This document shows, one piece after another, positions 1 through 6,705 of a DNA stretch of 11,069 nt (within the stretch, counting starts at the first letter, position 1; every line of letters begins with the position of its first letter). Position numbers and translations under genes: made by a program. The stretch covers positions 1 through 11,069 of the forward strand of contig JAISOR010000159.1 in assembly GCA_031275535.1 (NCBI GenBank), given 5' to 3'. The stretch comes from Treponema sp. GTDB lineage: Bacteria > Spirochaetota > Spirochaetia > Treponematales > Breznakiellaceae. The notes beneath the pieces are model-generated. The model was not told the origin of the DNA and made no database searches. It saw only the letters and a list, made by a program, of their open reading frames with translations.

Positions 1-1
1 G

Positions 2-2524
2 GCCCCCTCCCAGACCCTTACCGATTCGGAATACCATAAACTAAGGCGCATCGCCATTGATCTTATCCGCCATCTGGGGATTGTGGGGGAATGTAATGTC
101 CAGTACGCCCTGGACCCCGCCTCGGAGGATTACCGTATTATCGAAGTAAACGCCCGGCTTTCCCGGAGTTCCGCCCTGGCGTCCAAGGCCACGGGCTATC
201 CCCTGGCCTTTGTGGCGGCAAAACTCGCCCTGGGCTATTCCCTGATCGATATCGAGAACCGCATCACCCGGGCAACCAAATCCTGTTTTGAGCCCGCCCT
301 GGACTACTGCGTGGTGAAGGTACCCCGGTGGGATCTGACCAAATTCAAGAACGTTGACCTCCGGATCGGCTCGGAGATGAAGTCCGTGGGGGAGGTGATG
401 TCCATAGGCCGCACCTTCGAAGAGGCCCTCCAGAAGGCCCTGCGGATGACCGGCATCGGCGCTCCGGGCCTGGCGGGGGAGGAAGGTCTCTGCGGGAGCG
501 GCGCGGCTAATATCCGGGAGGCCCTGGCGAAACCCACGGACCGGCGGATCTTTATCATCTACCGGGCCATGGCGGAGGGCTGGTCCGTAGACCGGATCCA
601 CCGCATCACCAAAATAGACCGCTGGTTCCTTTCAAAGATCGCCAGGGCCCTGGAAGTGGAACAAACCCTTAGGGCAAGGGCTTCCACCCTTCAAGCTTCC
701 GCGCCCAATCCGCCAGGTTCCGTGGACCGGGAACTTTTGGCCCGGGCAAAACGGATGGGCTTTTCCGACGCCCGGATCGGGGAATTCCTGGGAGTTTCGG
801 AGCAGGCGATCCGGTCCCTCCGGGAAAGTTACCGCCTGCGGCCGGCGGTAAAACAGATCGACACCCTGGCCGCGGAATACCCCGCCAAGACCAATTACCT
901 CTATATGACCTATGGGGGGGCCGGCGCCGGCAGCGGCGCCACGGACGATGTCGCCCCCGCGGGCCGGGGGGTCATGGTCCTGGGCTCAGGGGCATACCGG
1001 ATCGGGAGCAGCGTGGAATTCGACTGGTGCTGCGTCAACGCCGCGGAGACCGCCCGGAAGCTGGGCCGTTACTCCATTATGGTGAACTGCAACCCCGAAA
1101 CGGTATCCACCGATTACGATATGTGCGACCGTCTCTACTTTGAAGAACTGACCCTGGAACGGATCCTCGATATTTATGAGCGGGAAGGGCCCGAGGGAAT
1201 TATCCTTTCCATGGGGGGCCAGATCCCCAATAATCTGGCCACAAAACTCTACGCCGCGGGGGCCCTGATCTACGGCACCACCCCCCAGTCCATCGACATG
1301 GCCGAGGACCGGAATAAATTTTCCGCCCTCCTGGACAGCCTTAAAATAGAACAGCCCGCGTGGAAGGAACTCATCGATCTTCCCTCCGCCAAGGCCTTCG
1401 CCGCCGAGGCGGGGTATCCCGTCCTCATCCGGCCAAGCTATGTCCTCTCCGGGGCGGCCATGAACGTGGCCTGGGATGACGCAAGCCTGGAGAAATTTTT
1501 AAGCCTCGCCGCGGATGTCTCGGCGGAACATCCGGTGGTAATTTCAAAGTTCGTGGAAAATTCAAAGGAAATTGAGATTGACGCGGTAGCCAAACGGGGG
1601 GAGATACTCTTCCATGCCATTACGGAGCATGTGGAGAACGCCGGAATCCATTCCGGGGACGCCACGGTGGTACTCCCCGCCCAGCGGCTCTACATTGAAA
1701 CCATCCGGAAAATCCGCAAGATAAGTTCCCGGATTGCCCAGGCCCTGGATATTACCGGGCCCTTCAACATCCAGTTTCTGGCCCAGCGCAACCGGGTCCG
1801 GGTAATTGAATGCAACCTCCGGGCCAGCCGGAGCTTCCCCTTCTGTTCCAAGGTGAGCCGGGTGAATATGATCGAAATGGCGGTTAAGGCCATGCTGGAT
1901 GAACCGATCCAAAAATCCCCCGCATCGGCCCTGGACCTGGAATGGGTGGGGGTTAAGGCCGCCCAGTTCAGCTTCTCCCGGCTCCACGGCGCGGATCCGG
2001 TGAGCGGGGTGGAGATGGCTTCCACCGGGGAAGTGGCCTGCATCGGTACGGACCTCTCCGACGCCTTCCTCAAGGCCCTGCTTTCGGTGGGTTACCGGAT
2101 CCCCAAAAAGCGGATCCTCCTTTCCACCGGACCCATTGAAGACAAGCTGGACTTCCTCGATTCCGCCCGGAAACTGGTGGCCATGAACTACGAGCTTTAC
2201 GCTTCCCGGGGAACCGCCAAATTCCTCGCCGCTAACGGCGTCCCCAGCCGGCCCCTGAACTGGCCCCTGGAATCCAAGGAACCCAACATCGCGGGGTTCA
2301 TCAAACGCCGGGAAATTGACATGATCATCAACATACCCAAGAACAACCGGGAAACGGAACTGAAAAACGACTACATCATCCGCCGGATGGCGGTGGATTT
2401 CGACATTCCCCTGTTCACCAATATTAAGGTGGCCCGCCAGTTCATCGACGCCCTGGCGGAATACCGGGAAAAGGGACACGCCGAAAACGCCCTGGAGATC
2501 AAGGCCTGGGAGGAGTACCGGTAG
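2..2524 (+). CDS. carB: Carbamoyl-phosphate synthase large subunit, 5'-truncated, CAD/CPS1-like
   Basis: Makes carbamoyl phosphate from bicarbonate, ammonia (from the glutaminase subunit) and two ATP, in the cytosol, for pyrimidines and arginine. The frame is open from base 2, where APSQTLTD matches the family around residue 258 of E. coli CarB, so about 250 N-terminal residues lie outside the window; the GTG at base 83 is internal. The 840 visible residues hold the end of ATP-grasp domain 1 (NARLSRSSALASKATGYP), the oligomerisation domain (about 175-310), ATP-grasp domain 2 starting at GVMVLGSGAYRIGSSVEFDW (about 323-700), and the C-terminal MGS-like allosteric domain (about 703-840). The wording follows animal CAD/CPS1 rather than E. 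coli CarB: DYCVVKVPRWDL, PAVKQIDTLAAEYPA, GSGAYRIGSS (E. coli has GGGPNRIGQG), SYVLSGAAMNVA. A Gly/Ala-rich insert (bases 910-960) joins the halves. Family certain; the eukaryote-like subtype is judged from remembered sequences. Confidence 0.97.
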   Translation, partial: APSQTLTDSEYHKLRRIAIDLIRHLGIVGECNVQYALDPASEDYRIIEVNARLSRSSALASKATGYPLAFVAAKLALGYSLIDIENRITRATKSCFEPALDYCVVKVPRWDLTKFKNVDLRIGSEMKSVGEVMSIGRTFEEALQKALRMTGIGAPGLAGEEGLCGSGAANIREALAKPTDRRIFIIYRAMAEGWSVDRIHRITKIDRWFLSKIARALEVEQTLRARASTLQASAPNPPGSVDRELLARAKRMGFSDARIGEFLGVSEQAIRSLRESYRLRPAVKQIDTLAAEYPAKTNYLYMTYGGAGAGSGATDDVAPAGRGVMVLGSGAYRIGSSVEFDWCCVNAAETARKLGRYSIMVNCNPETVSTDYDMCDRLYFEELTLERILDIYEREGPEGIILSMGGQIPNNLATKLYAAGALIYGTTPQSIDMAEDRNKFSALLDSLKIEQPAWKELIDLPSAKAFAAEAGYPVLIRPSYVLSGAAMNVAWDDASLEKFLSLAADVSAEHPVVISKFVENSKEIEIDAVAKRGEILFHAITEHVENAGIHSGDATVVLPAQRLYIETIRKIRKISSRIAQALDITGPFNIQFLAQRNRVRVIECNLRASRSFPFCSKVSRVNMIEMAVKAMLDEPIQKSPASALDLEWVGVKAAQFSFSRLHGADPVSGVEMASTGEVACIGTDLSDAFLKALLSVGYRIPKKRILLSTGPIEDKLDFLDSARKLVAMNYELYASRGTAKFLAANGVPSRPLNWPLESKEPNIAGFIKRREIDMIINIPKNNRETELKNDYIIRRMAVDFDIPLFTNIKVARQFIDALAEYREKGHAENALEIKAWEEYR

Positions 2525-2530
2525 TTTCCA

Positions 2531-2585
2531 CCGGGGGCTATATCCGTTTCCTTCCCGATTTTCGGGCCGTATGAAGAGCCCCCGG
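2531..2585. terminator. Nested hairpin between convergent carB and hcpR-like genes
   Basis: A perfect 9-bp inverted repeat, CCGGGGGCT (2531-2539) and AGCCCCCGG (2577-2585), encloses an inner 5-bp hairpin, CCCGA (2554-2558) and TCGGG (2562-2566). It fills the 65-bp gap between the stops of two convergent genes, so it could end both transcripts. Neither side has a T-tract, so this is not a textbook Rho-independent terminator; it may instead be a 3'-end stabilising structure. Confidence 0.4.
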
Positions 2586-2589
2586 ACCG

Positions 2590-3252
2590 CTATTTAAAAA
2601 GCGTAAAATGGTTTTTCCTAAACGCCAGAAGGCCGCCGGTTTTCATGCGTCCAAGCTCGGAAGACATGGCGCTTCTGTCTACCGAAAGAAATTCCGCCAA
2701 TTCTTCACGGTTAAAAGGGATTTCAAAGGAGGAACTGCCCGCCTCCCGGGCCTGGGTGGATAAATAGGAAATAAGCTTTTCCCTGGTGGTACGCTGGGTG
2801 ATGTGCTGCATTTTGTTTATGAGCCTGATATTTTTCCCCGCAAGCTCCCGAATCATATTATTCAAAAATTTTGTATGAAAGGGACAGACCAGGGTACAGA
2901 GGGCGCTTATTTTAGAGGCATGGATAAAAAGCGCCTCGGTTTTTTCAACCGCCAGGGCGCTCAAGGAGGGCCGCCCGGTTTCCCCGCAGGCAAAGGACTC
3001 GGCAAAAATATCCCCCGCGGCAATCCGGGCTATGATCGTCCTGTTTCCCCAAAAATCATCGCGGACCAGATGAACCGCCCCTGAGATGACAATGCCCAGG
3101 GTGGATATTTCATCACCTTCCATAAATATATAGGCGCCCTTCTCAAATTTCCGCGCCCGGGCATGAAAACAATCCAGGAGTTTCTCAATTTCTTCAACCT
3201 TGACGCCGTCAAAAAGCCGGCAGCTCAGTAATACCGGTAAAAATCTTCGCAT
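2590..3252 (-). CDS. Crp/Fnr-family transcriptional regulator, HcpR-like
   Basis: A 220-residue DNA-binding regulator: cyclic-nucleotide-like beta-barrel (about 10-110, with GDIFAESFACGE at 80-91), dimerisation helix (about 125-150), TTREKL at 155-160, and a winged helix-turn-helix with NREELAEFLSVDRSAMSSEL (181-200). This wording matches the HcpR clade of anaerobes, known to control hybrid-cluster protein (hcp) and its ferredoxin frdX in nitrosative stress. The divergent neighbour is an frdX-like gene, which supports this. It has five cysteines (11, 28, 89, 119, 123) but no FNR-type N-terminal cluster, so the sensing cofactor is open (haem is reported in one HcpR). The ATG at 3252 is chosen: the protein then begins MRRFLPVLLSC like relatives, with AAGAG four bases upstream. 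The longer start at 3294 has no ribosome-binding site and falls in the predicted -10 box. Confidence 0.88.
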   Translation of the reverse strand: MRRFLPVLLSCRLFDGVKVEEIEKLLDCFHARARKFEKGAYIFMEGDEISTLGIVISGAVHLVRDDFWGNRTIIARIAAGDIFAESFACGETGRPSLSALAVEKTEALFIHASKISALCTLVCPFHTKFLNNMIRELAGKNIRLINKMQHITQRTTREKLISYLSTQAREAGSSSFEIPFNREELAEFLSVDRSAMSSELGRMKTGGLLAFRKNHFTLFK

Positions 3253-3263
3253 TTTTCTCTTTT

Positions 3264-3277
3264 GTTGTAAAAACAAC
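3264..3277. promoter_or_regulatory. Crp/Fnr-type operator dyad GTTGT-N4-ACAAC
   Basis: A perfect 5-4-5 dyad, GTTGTAAAAACAAC, has the half-site spacing of FNR/CRP-family sites. It lies 12 bases upstream of the hcpR-like start and within its predicted leader, downstream of the predicted transcription start (repressing position). Its centre, 3270.5, is 41.5 bases upstream of a possible frdX transcription start near 3312, the class II activator position. Binding by the neighbouring regulator is inferred. Confidence 0.55.
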
Positions 3278-3293
3278 GGATTCCTTTGATTCA

Positions 3294-3322
3294 TAGATAT
3301 ATGTTTTATTCAACGATGTCAA
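3294..3322 (-). promoter_or_regulatory. Predicted sigma70-type promoter of the hcpR-like gene
   Basis: On the minus strand a perfect -35 TTGACA (3322-3317) is followed by a 17-bp spacer and the weaker -10 TATCTA (3299-3294) in an AT-rich stretch that contrasts with the GC-rich genes around it. Transcription would start near 3287, leaving a leader of about 35 bases that contains the GTTGT-N4-ACAAC dyad. Confidence 0.45.
3300..3305 (+). promoter_or_regulatory. Possible -10 box of the frdX-like gene
   Basis: TATGTT at 3300-3305 (four of six consensus bases) would give a start near 3312. No good -35 hexamer lies 17 bases upstream, as expected if the promoter depends on an activator bound at the 3264-3277 dyad. 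The TTGACA at 3336-3341 is too close to the start codon to serve this gene. Confidence 0.3.
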
Positions 3323-3357
3323 TGGAGCTTTTGTGTTGACAGAGGAAGGAGCAGAAA

Positions 3358-4086
3358 ATGGTTCGGAGAATAATTCGGATTGATGGGGAAAAGTGCAACG
3401 GCTGCGGACTATGCGCCGAGGCCTGCCATGAAGGGGCAATCGGCATCAAAAACGGCAGGGCGAAACTTTTGCGCGATGACTACTGCGACGGGCTGGGGAA
3501 CTGCCTCCCGGTCTGCCCAACCGGGGCCATCAGTTTTATCGAAAGGGAAGCCGCGGACTTTGACCCGGAGGCGGTATCTGCCGGAACGGCGGCTGCCGGA
3601 GCGGCGGCTGCCGGAAAGGCGCCGGAGAATCCGCCCCGCCGCTGTCCGGGAAGCAACGCAAAAAAGATTGTCCGGCCCCGGGAAGCCGCCGCCGAAACAC
3701 AAGCCGCGTCCGCCGGGCAGTCCCAGCTTGCCCAGTGGCCGGTACAGATAAAGCTGGTCCCTGTCAACGCGCCGTATTTTGAAAACGCCTCCCTTTTAAT
3801 CGCCGCCGATTGTACGGCCTATGCCTATGCGAATTTCCACGCCGGCTTTATGCGGAACAAGATCACCCTTATCGGCTGCCCCAAGCTGGACGAAACGGAC
3901 TATACCGAAAAGCTCACGGCGATACTTAAAACGAATTCCGTTAAAAGCCTTACCATTGCCCGGATGGAAGTCCCCTGCTGCGCGGGAATAGCAAACGCCG
4001 CCATTGCGGCGCTGAAGGAGAGCGGGAAAATGATCCCCTGGCGGGTCATCACCTTTTCCACCGAGGGGAATTTGTCCGAGGAATAG
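3358..4086 (+). CDS. FrdX-like ferredoxin with cysteine-bearing C-terminal domain
   Basis: A soluble 242-residue iron-sulfur protein, probably an electron carrier. The N-terminus is a bacterial-type double-cluster ferredoxin: C13-x2-C16-x2-C19-x3-C23 binds one [4Fe-4S]; the second motif, C43-x5-C49-x3-C53-P, has Leu46 where the second cysteine should be, so that cluster may be [3Fe-4S] or use another ligand. An Ala/Pro-rich linker with three 15-bp repeats (about 73-125, with Cys96) leads to a conserved C-terminal domain with DCTAYAYANF (Cys152), IGCPKLD (Cys174) and EVPCCAG (Cys207-208), a set seen in ferredoxins beside hcp in anaerobes. AGGAAGGAG lies six bases before the ATG. The divergent HcpR-like regulator suggests nitrosative-stress control, but hcp itself is not in the window. 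An annotation as plain 4Fe-4S protein would also be fair. Confidence 0.85.
   Translation: MVRRIIRIDGEKCNGCGLCAEACHEGAIGIKNGRAKLLRDDYCDGLGNCLPVCPTGAISFIEREAADFDPEAVSAGTAAAGAAAAGKAPENPPRRCPGSNAKKIVRPREAAAETQAASAGQSQLAQWPVQIKLVPVNAPYFENASLLIAADCTAYAYANFHAGFMRNKITLIGCPKLDETDYTEKLTAILKTNSVKSLTIARMEVPCCAGIANAAIAALKESGKMIPWRVITFSTEGNLSEE
3578..3622 (+). repeat. Three 15-bp tandem repeats in the frdX linker
   Basis: Imperfect copies of ctgccggaacggcgg at 3578, 3593 and 3608 encode the five-residue pattern AAGxA inside the interdomain linker. The length is in frame, so copy-number change would only alter linker length. Confidence 0.75.
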
Positions 4087-4116
4087 GGCGTGTTTATTCG
4101 AAAGTCCGGCCGCGCC

Positions 4117-4142
4117 GCGGGGCCATCACTTCCGGGCCCCGC
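4117..4142. terminator. GC-rich hairpin between convergent frdX-like and ATPase genes
   Basis: A perfect 8-bp inverted repeat, GCGGGGCC (4117-4124) and GGCCCCGC (4135-4142), with a 10-base loop sits between two convergent stop codons and abuts the ATPase stop at 4143. There is no T-tract on either side. It is a second case of the arrangement seen at 2531-2585, and probably marks the 3' end of both transcripts. Confidence 0.45.
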
Positions 4143-5372
4143 TTACAAATAAGAGACCGGTATGGCCCTGTCATCGCCCTTAAGGACAGCGGGTTCTTCG
4201 CAGGCGCAAATTACGCCGCCGCTTCCCCGGCTATAGCCGTTGATCCTTTCGGTTACCCCGAAAACCGCAATGTCGGCGGGGCCGGGGTTGGCGTGCTTTT
4301 TTATTTCCAGGGGATGGATGACGCCGTTCCGCACAATCAGAAGATCTATCTCTTTGCCGTCCCGGTCCCGGTAAAAAAATACCGGCGCTTCCCTCCCGGC
4401 ATTATCGTAGCTTTTTATCACTTCGCCGATTACAAAGGTCTCAAAAAGGGCGCCCGCCATGGGACCCCGGCTTAAGGGGATCGGATTATCCCAGCCCAGG
4501 AGGAAACAGGCAAGGGCGGTATCGAGAAAATAGAGCTTGGGAGTTTTTACCATGCGTTTGGATATGTTGACGGAAAAAGGCCGGAGAAGATACACGATAT
4601 GGGAAGCTATAAGGATGGAAAGCCAGCGTTCGGCGGTTGAAGCCGATATGCCCGTATCCTGCGCGATGGCCGAAAGGTTAAGGAGCTGTCCCGTTCTTCC
4701 CGCGGCTATGGTCAGGAACTGCATAAACTGCCGCTCGTTACCCACCTGGGCCAGATCCCGGACATCCCGTTCAATATAGGTTTTGGTATAGGTTGTGTAA
4801 AAATCGTTCCAGTCATCTTCCCCAGCAGGCTCCTCCGCGTTTAAGGCCGGCATGGTTCCCCGCTGTATACGGGTCCAGAGATCATCGTAGGACAGGGGGA
4901 CCGCGGTCTTCTCCCTTTGAGAAAAGTAGTCGTCCGCCGGCAGGAAGGGGCTGTCATAGCCCAGGCCCTGTATTTCCCTAAGCGAAAAAGCGGGGAGCGT
5001 TACAATACCGATTCTCCCGGCCAGGGATTCGCTGCCGTTTTTCATCATCCGGAACTGCTGTGAACCGGACATAAAAAAGAGCCCCCCGGTCTTTTCCGTA
5101 TCAACGATCATCTTTATATACGGAAACAAGCCCGGGGCATATTGAATTTCGTCTATGATAAGCGGCGGCTTGTGCTGCTTAAAAAAGACGCTGCCCTCGG
5201 AAAGGGCCTCGTTCAGGGTAAGGGGATTATCCAGGGTAACATACCGCAGTCCCTTCCCAAATTCTTTGAGCAGGGTGGTCTTGCCAACCTGTCTGGCGCC
5301 CGTAACCAGGAGGGCCCCAAAATTCCTTGCGAGGCGGGCTATGGTTTTTTCCGCATGACGGGGTTTATACAT
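4143..5372 (-). CDS. Stand-alone AAA ATPase with DUF4143 C-terminal domain
   Basis: A 409-residue protein of the AAA_14/DUF4143 family, widespread in anaerobes and of unknown cellular role. Visible motifs are Walker A GARQVGKTT (25-33), Walker B LIIDE (71-75), a sensor-like MSGSQ (101-105), a candidate arginine finger in LAGR (117-120), the conserved TYIERDVRDL (197-206), a winged-helix-like segment (about 232-255), and a C-terminal part with E311, E341-x-D343 and LEIKK (355-359), resembling a PD-(D/E)xK nuclease fold. Nuclease activity is inferred. The ATG at 5372 is chosen because MYKPR is the usual family start and GGAG lies five bases before it; an in-frame ATG at 5432 adds 20 unrelated residues. 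It is 67 bp downstream of the Lol operon on the same strand, so read-through is possible, but a functional link is unlikely. Confidence 0.9.
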   Translation of the reverse strand: MYKPRHAEKTIARLARNFGALLVTGARQVGKTTLLKEFGKGLRYVTLDNPLTLNEALSEGSVFFKQHKPPLIIDEIQYAPGLFPYIKMIVDTEKTGGLFFMSGSQQFRMMKNGSESLAGRIGIVTLPAFSLREIQGLGYDSPFLPADDYFSQREKTAVPLSYDDLWTRIQRGTMPALNAEEPAGEDDWNDFYTTYTKTYIERDVRDLAQVGNERQFMQFLTIAAGRTGQLLNLSAIAQDTGISASTAERWLSILIASHIVYLLRPFSVNISKRMVKTPKLYFLDTALACFLLGWDNPIPLSRGPMAGALFETFVIGEVIKSYDNAGREAPVFFYRDRDGKEIDLLIVRNGVIHPLEIKKHANPGPADIAVFGVTERINGYSRGSGGVICACEEPAVLKGDDRAIPVSYL

Positions 5373-5380
5373 AGATACTC

Positions 5381-5413
5381 CGGCTAATTCACTATTCAAT
5401 AACAGATTAGCCG
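5381..5413. repeat. 8-bp inverted repeat before the DUF4143 ATPase
   Basis: CGGCTAAT (5381-5388) and ATTAGCCG (5406-5413) form a perfect inverted repeat with a 17-base AT-rich spacer. On the minus strand its downstream arm shares one base with the GGAG ribosome-binding site (5381-5378) of the ATPase gene. It could be an operator or an mRNA hairpin beside the translation start. The site is seen; the role is not known. Confidence 0.5.
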
Positions 5414-5430
5414 AATCCGGTCCGGTTTTC

Positions 5431-5448
5431 AAGTACGCCTCAGTACTT
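5431..5448. repeat. 6-bp inverted repeat around the permease stop codon
   Basis: AAGTAC (5431-5436) and GTACTT (5443-5448) flank a six-base loop that contains the TGA stop of the second permease (5442-5440). The stem is short and no T-run follows, so it is at best a weak 3'-end structure. No convincing terminator was found between this stop and the ATPase gene. Confidence 0.35.
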
Positions 5449-6705
5449 CCTCAACAGCTCGATGGGGGAAACCGCCCCGGCCCGGCGTGCGGGAATCCAG
5501 GAGGCCAGCATGGAACTGAGGACCGTACAGACGCCGATCACCAAAACGGCGGTCCAGTCAATAACCAGGGGGATGTTCTCCAGGTAATACCCCGGATCGA
5601 GGATCTTAACCGCCTCCCCGTTAAAGAGGCCGGAAAAAAAACCCAGGACCTTTTCAAGGCCGTGGATAAGGGGATTGATAAAACGGCCGATTAACAGCCC
5701 CAGGCTGATGCCCGCCAGGGCCCCAAACAGGCCCGTGAGAAAGGAACCCCAGATAAACACCCGGCTTGCGGCGCCGGGACTGGCGCCAAAGGCCTTGAGA
5801 ACCGCGATATCCCGCCGCCGTTCTATGACAAGCATGGAGGTCGCCGAAGATACATTTACCGCCGCCACGATTACCACCAGGGCCATGATAAAAAGCAGCT
5901 GCTGCCTGGTGGAAGCGTAGGAACTGTACTGGGAACGCTGCAATTCCTTCCAGGTATAGACCCCGTAACCCGGACCCAGGGTCCGGTACAGGAGGGACGC
6001 CATGGCCTCCGCCCCGCGATAGGGATCGTCTATCTTAACGATAAGGTATGATTGGGATAATTCCGGGGTAAGGACCTTCTTTCCCGCCTCATAGTCCATG
6101 ATGCACCAGAGGGAATCCAGTTCCCGGTAGCCGGAAGACACAATTCCCCGGACCGTAAAGGGACTTAACCGGGGGATATTTCTGCCCTCCGGGGATATCC
6201 GCAGGGTCATGATCCGCAGGGTATCCCCTACCCCGGCGCCCAGGTTCCGGGCAAGGCCCTCCCCGATAAGCACATCCCCGGCGGACTCGATCTTCCCGCT
6301 GCCCGCAATGGTTTGGAGGAACCTGCCGCTCCCCGGCTCCTCCCAAAAGGCGCTTTCCGTTGCCCGGATAGTAGCGCCGGTCCTTCCATTCTTACCCACC
6401 AGGACTCCCAGGCCCTGACGTTCAAGCCAGGCGCCCCGGACTCCTTCAATCCCCGCGATCTCTCCCGCGGCGTCTTCAATGCCCAGGGGTTCCGCAAAAT
6501 CATATACCTGGAGATGGCCGGTTCCCAATTCAAGGTAACGGTCCGTAATACCCTGGATCATGCCGTCCGCCACCATCAGGGTCAGGATGATGGGGATAAG
6601 GCTCAGGGCGATCCCCCCCGCCGCACCCCGGAGATACCGGCCCCCTTCCCGGGCCCTGCCCAGAAGATACCGGAGGGCGATAAAGAACCCCGCCCCGGCT
6701 TTCAC
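5440..6705 (-). CDS. LolC/LolE-family ABC transporter permease (second of the operon)
   Basis: A 421-residue inner-membrane permease of the FtsX/MacB_PCD superfamily, expected to pair with the upstream permease and LolD to release lipoproteins from the inner membrane. The topology fits: TM1 about 29-46, a large periplasmic domain (about 50-265), then TM2 (about 269-291), TM3 (about 316-343) and TM4 (about 383-403), with a cytoplasmic IERRRDIAVLKAFGA coupling segment (294-308) and the C-terminal SPIELLRKY typical of the family. The GTG at 6705 is chosen: it overlaps the lolD stop as GTGA and follows GAGGGGGAAAG; the frame continues upstream to an ATG at 6819 but those residues only shadow lolD. 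Its ribosome-binding site lies in a 13-bp palindrome. A MacB-like exporter role cannot be excluded. Confidence 0.87.
   Translation of the reverse strand: MKAGAGFFIALRYLLGRAREGGRYLRGAAGGIALSLIPIILTLMVADGMIQGITDRYLELGTGHLQVYDFAEPLGIEDAAGEIAGIEGVRGAWLERQGLGVLVGKNGRTGATIRATESAFWEEPGSGRFLQTIAGSGKIESAGDVLIGEGLARNLGAGVGDTLRIMTLRISPEGRNIPRLSPFTVRGIVSSGYRELDSLWCIMDYEAGKKVLTPELSQSYLIVKIDDPYRGAEAMASLLYRTLGPGYGVYTWKELQRSQYSSYASTRQQLLFIMALVVIVAAVNVSSATSMLVIERRRDIAVLKAFGASPGAASRVFIWGSFLTGLFGALAGISLGLLIGRFINPLIHGLEKVLGFFSGLFNGEAVKILDPGYYLENIPLVIDWTAVLVIGVCTVLSSMLASWIPARRAGAVSPIELLRKY

Noticed and set aside
1562..2479. Long open frame of 305 codons antisense to carB
   Set aside because: Shadow of the high-GC carB codon pattern; the product is Gly/Pro/His-rich with no recognisable domain, while the plus strand encodes an unmistakable CarB.
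3253..3294. Fourteen-residue N-terminal extension of the HcpR-like regulator from the ATG at 3294
   Set aside because: No ribosome-binding site, overlaps the predicted -10 box and operator, and relatives begin at MRRFLPVLL-like sequence.
3318..3340. GTCAA-N13-TTGAC inverted repeat as an HcpR operator
   Set aside because: The half-sites are reversed and too far apart for a Crp/Fnr dimer; the left half is part of the -35 box of the regulator and the right half is probably chance.
3336..3341. TTGACA on the plus strand as the -35 box of frdX
   Set aside because: A -10 box 17 bases downstream would fall on the frdX start codon, leaving no leader or ribosome-binding site.
4143..5372. The DUF4143 ATPase as part of a defence or toxin system
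   Set aside because: It has nuclease-like residues, but no partner gene, toxin-antitoxin pair, mobile element or defence gene lies next to it.
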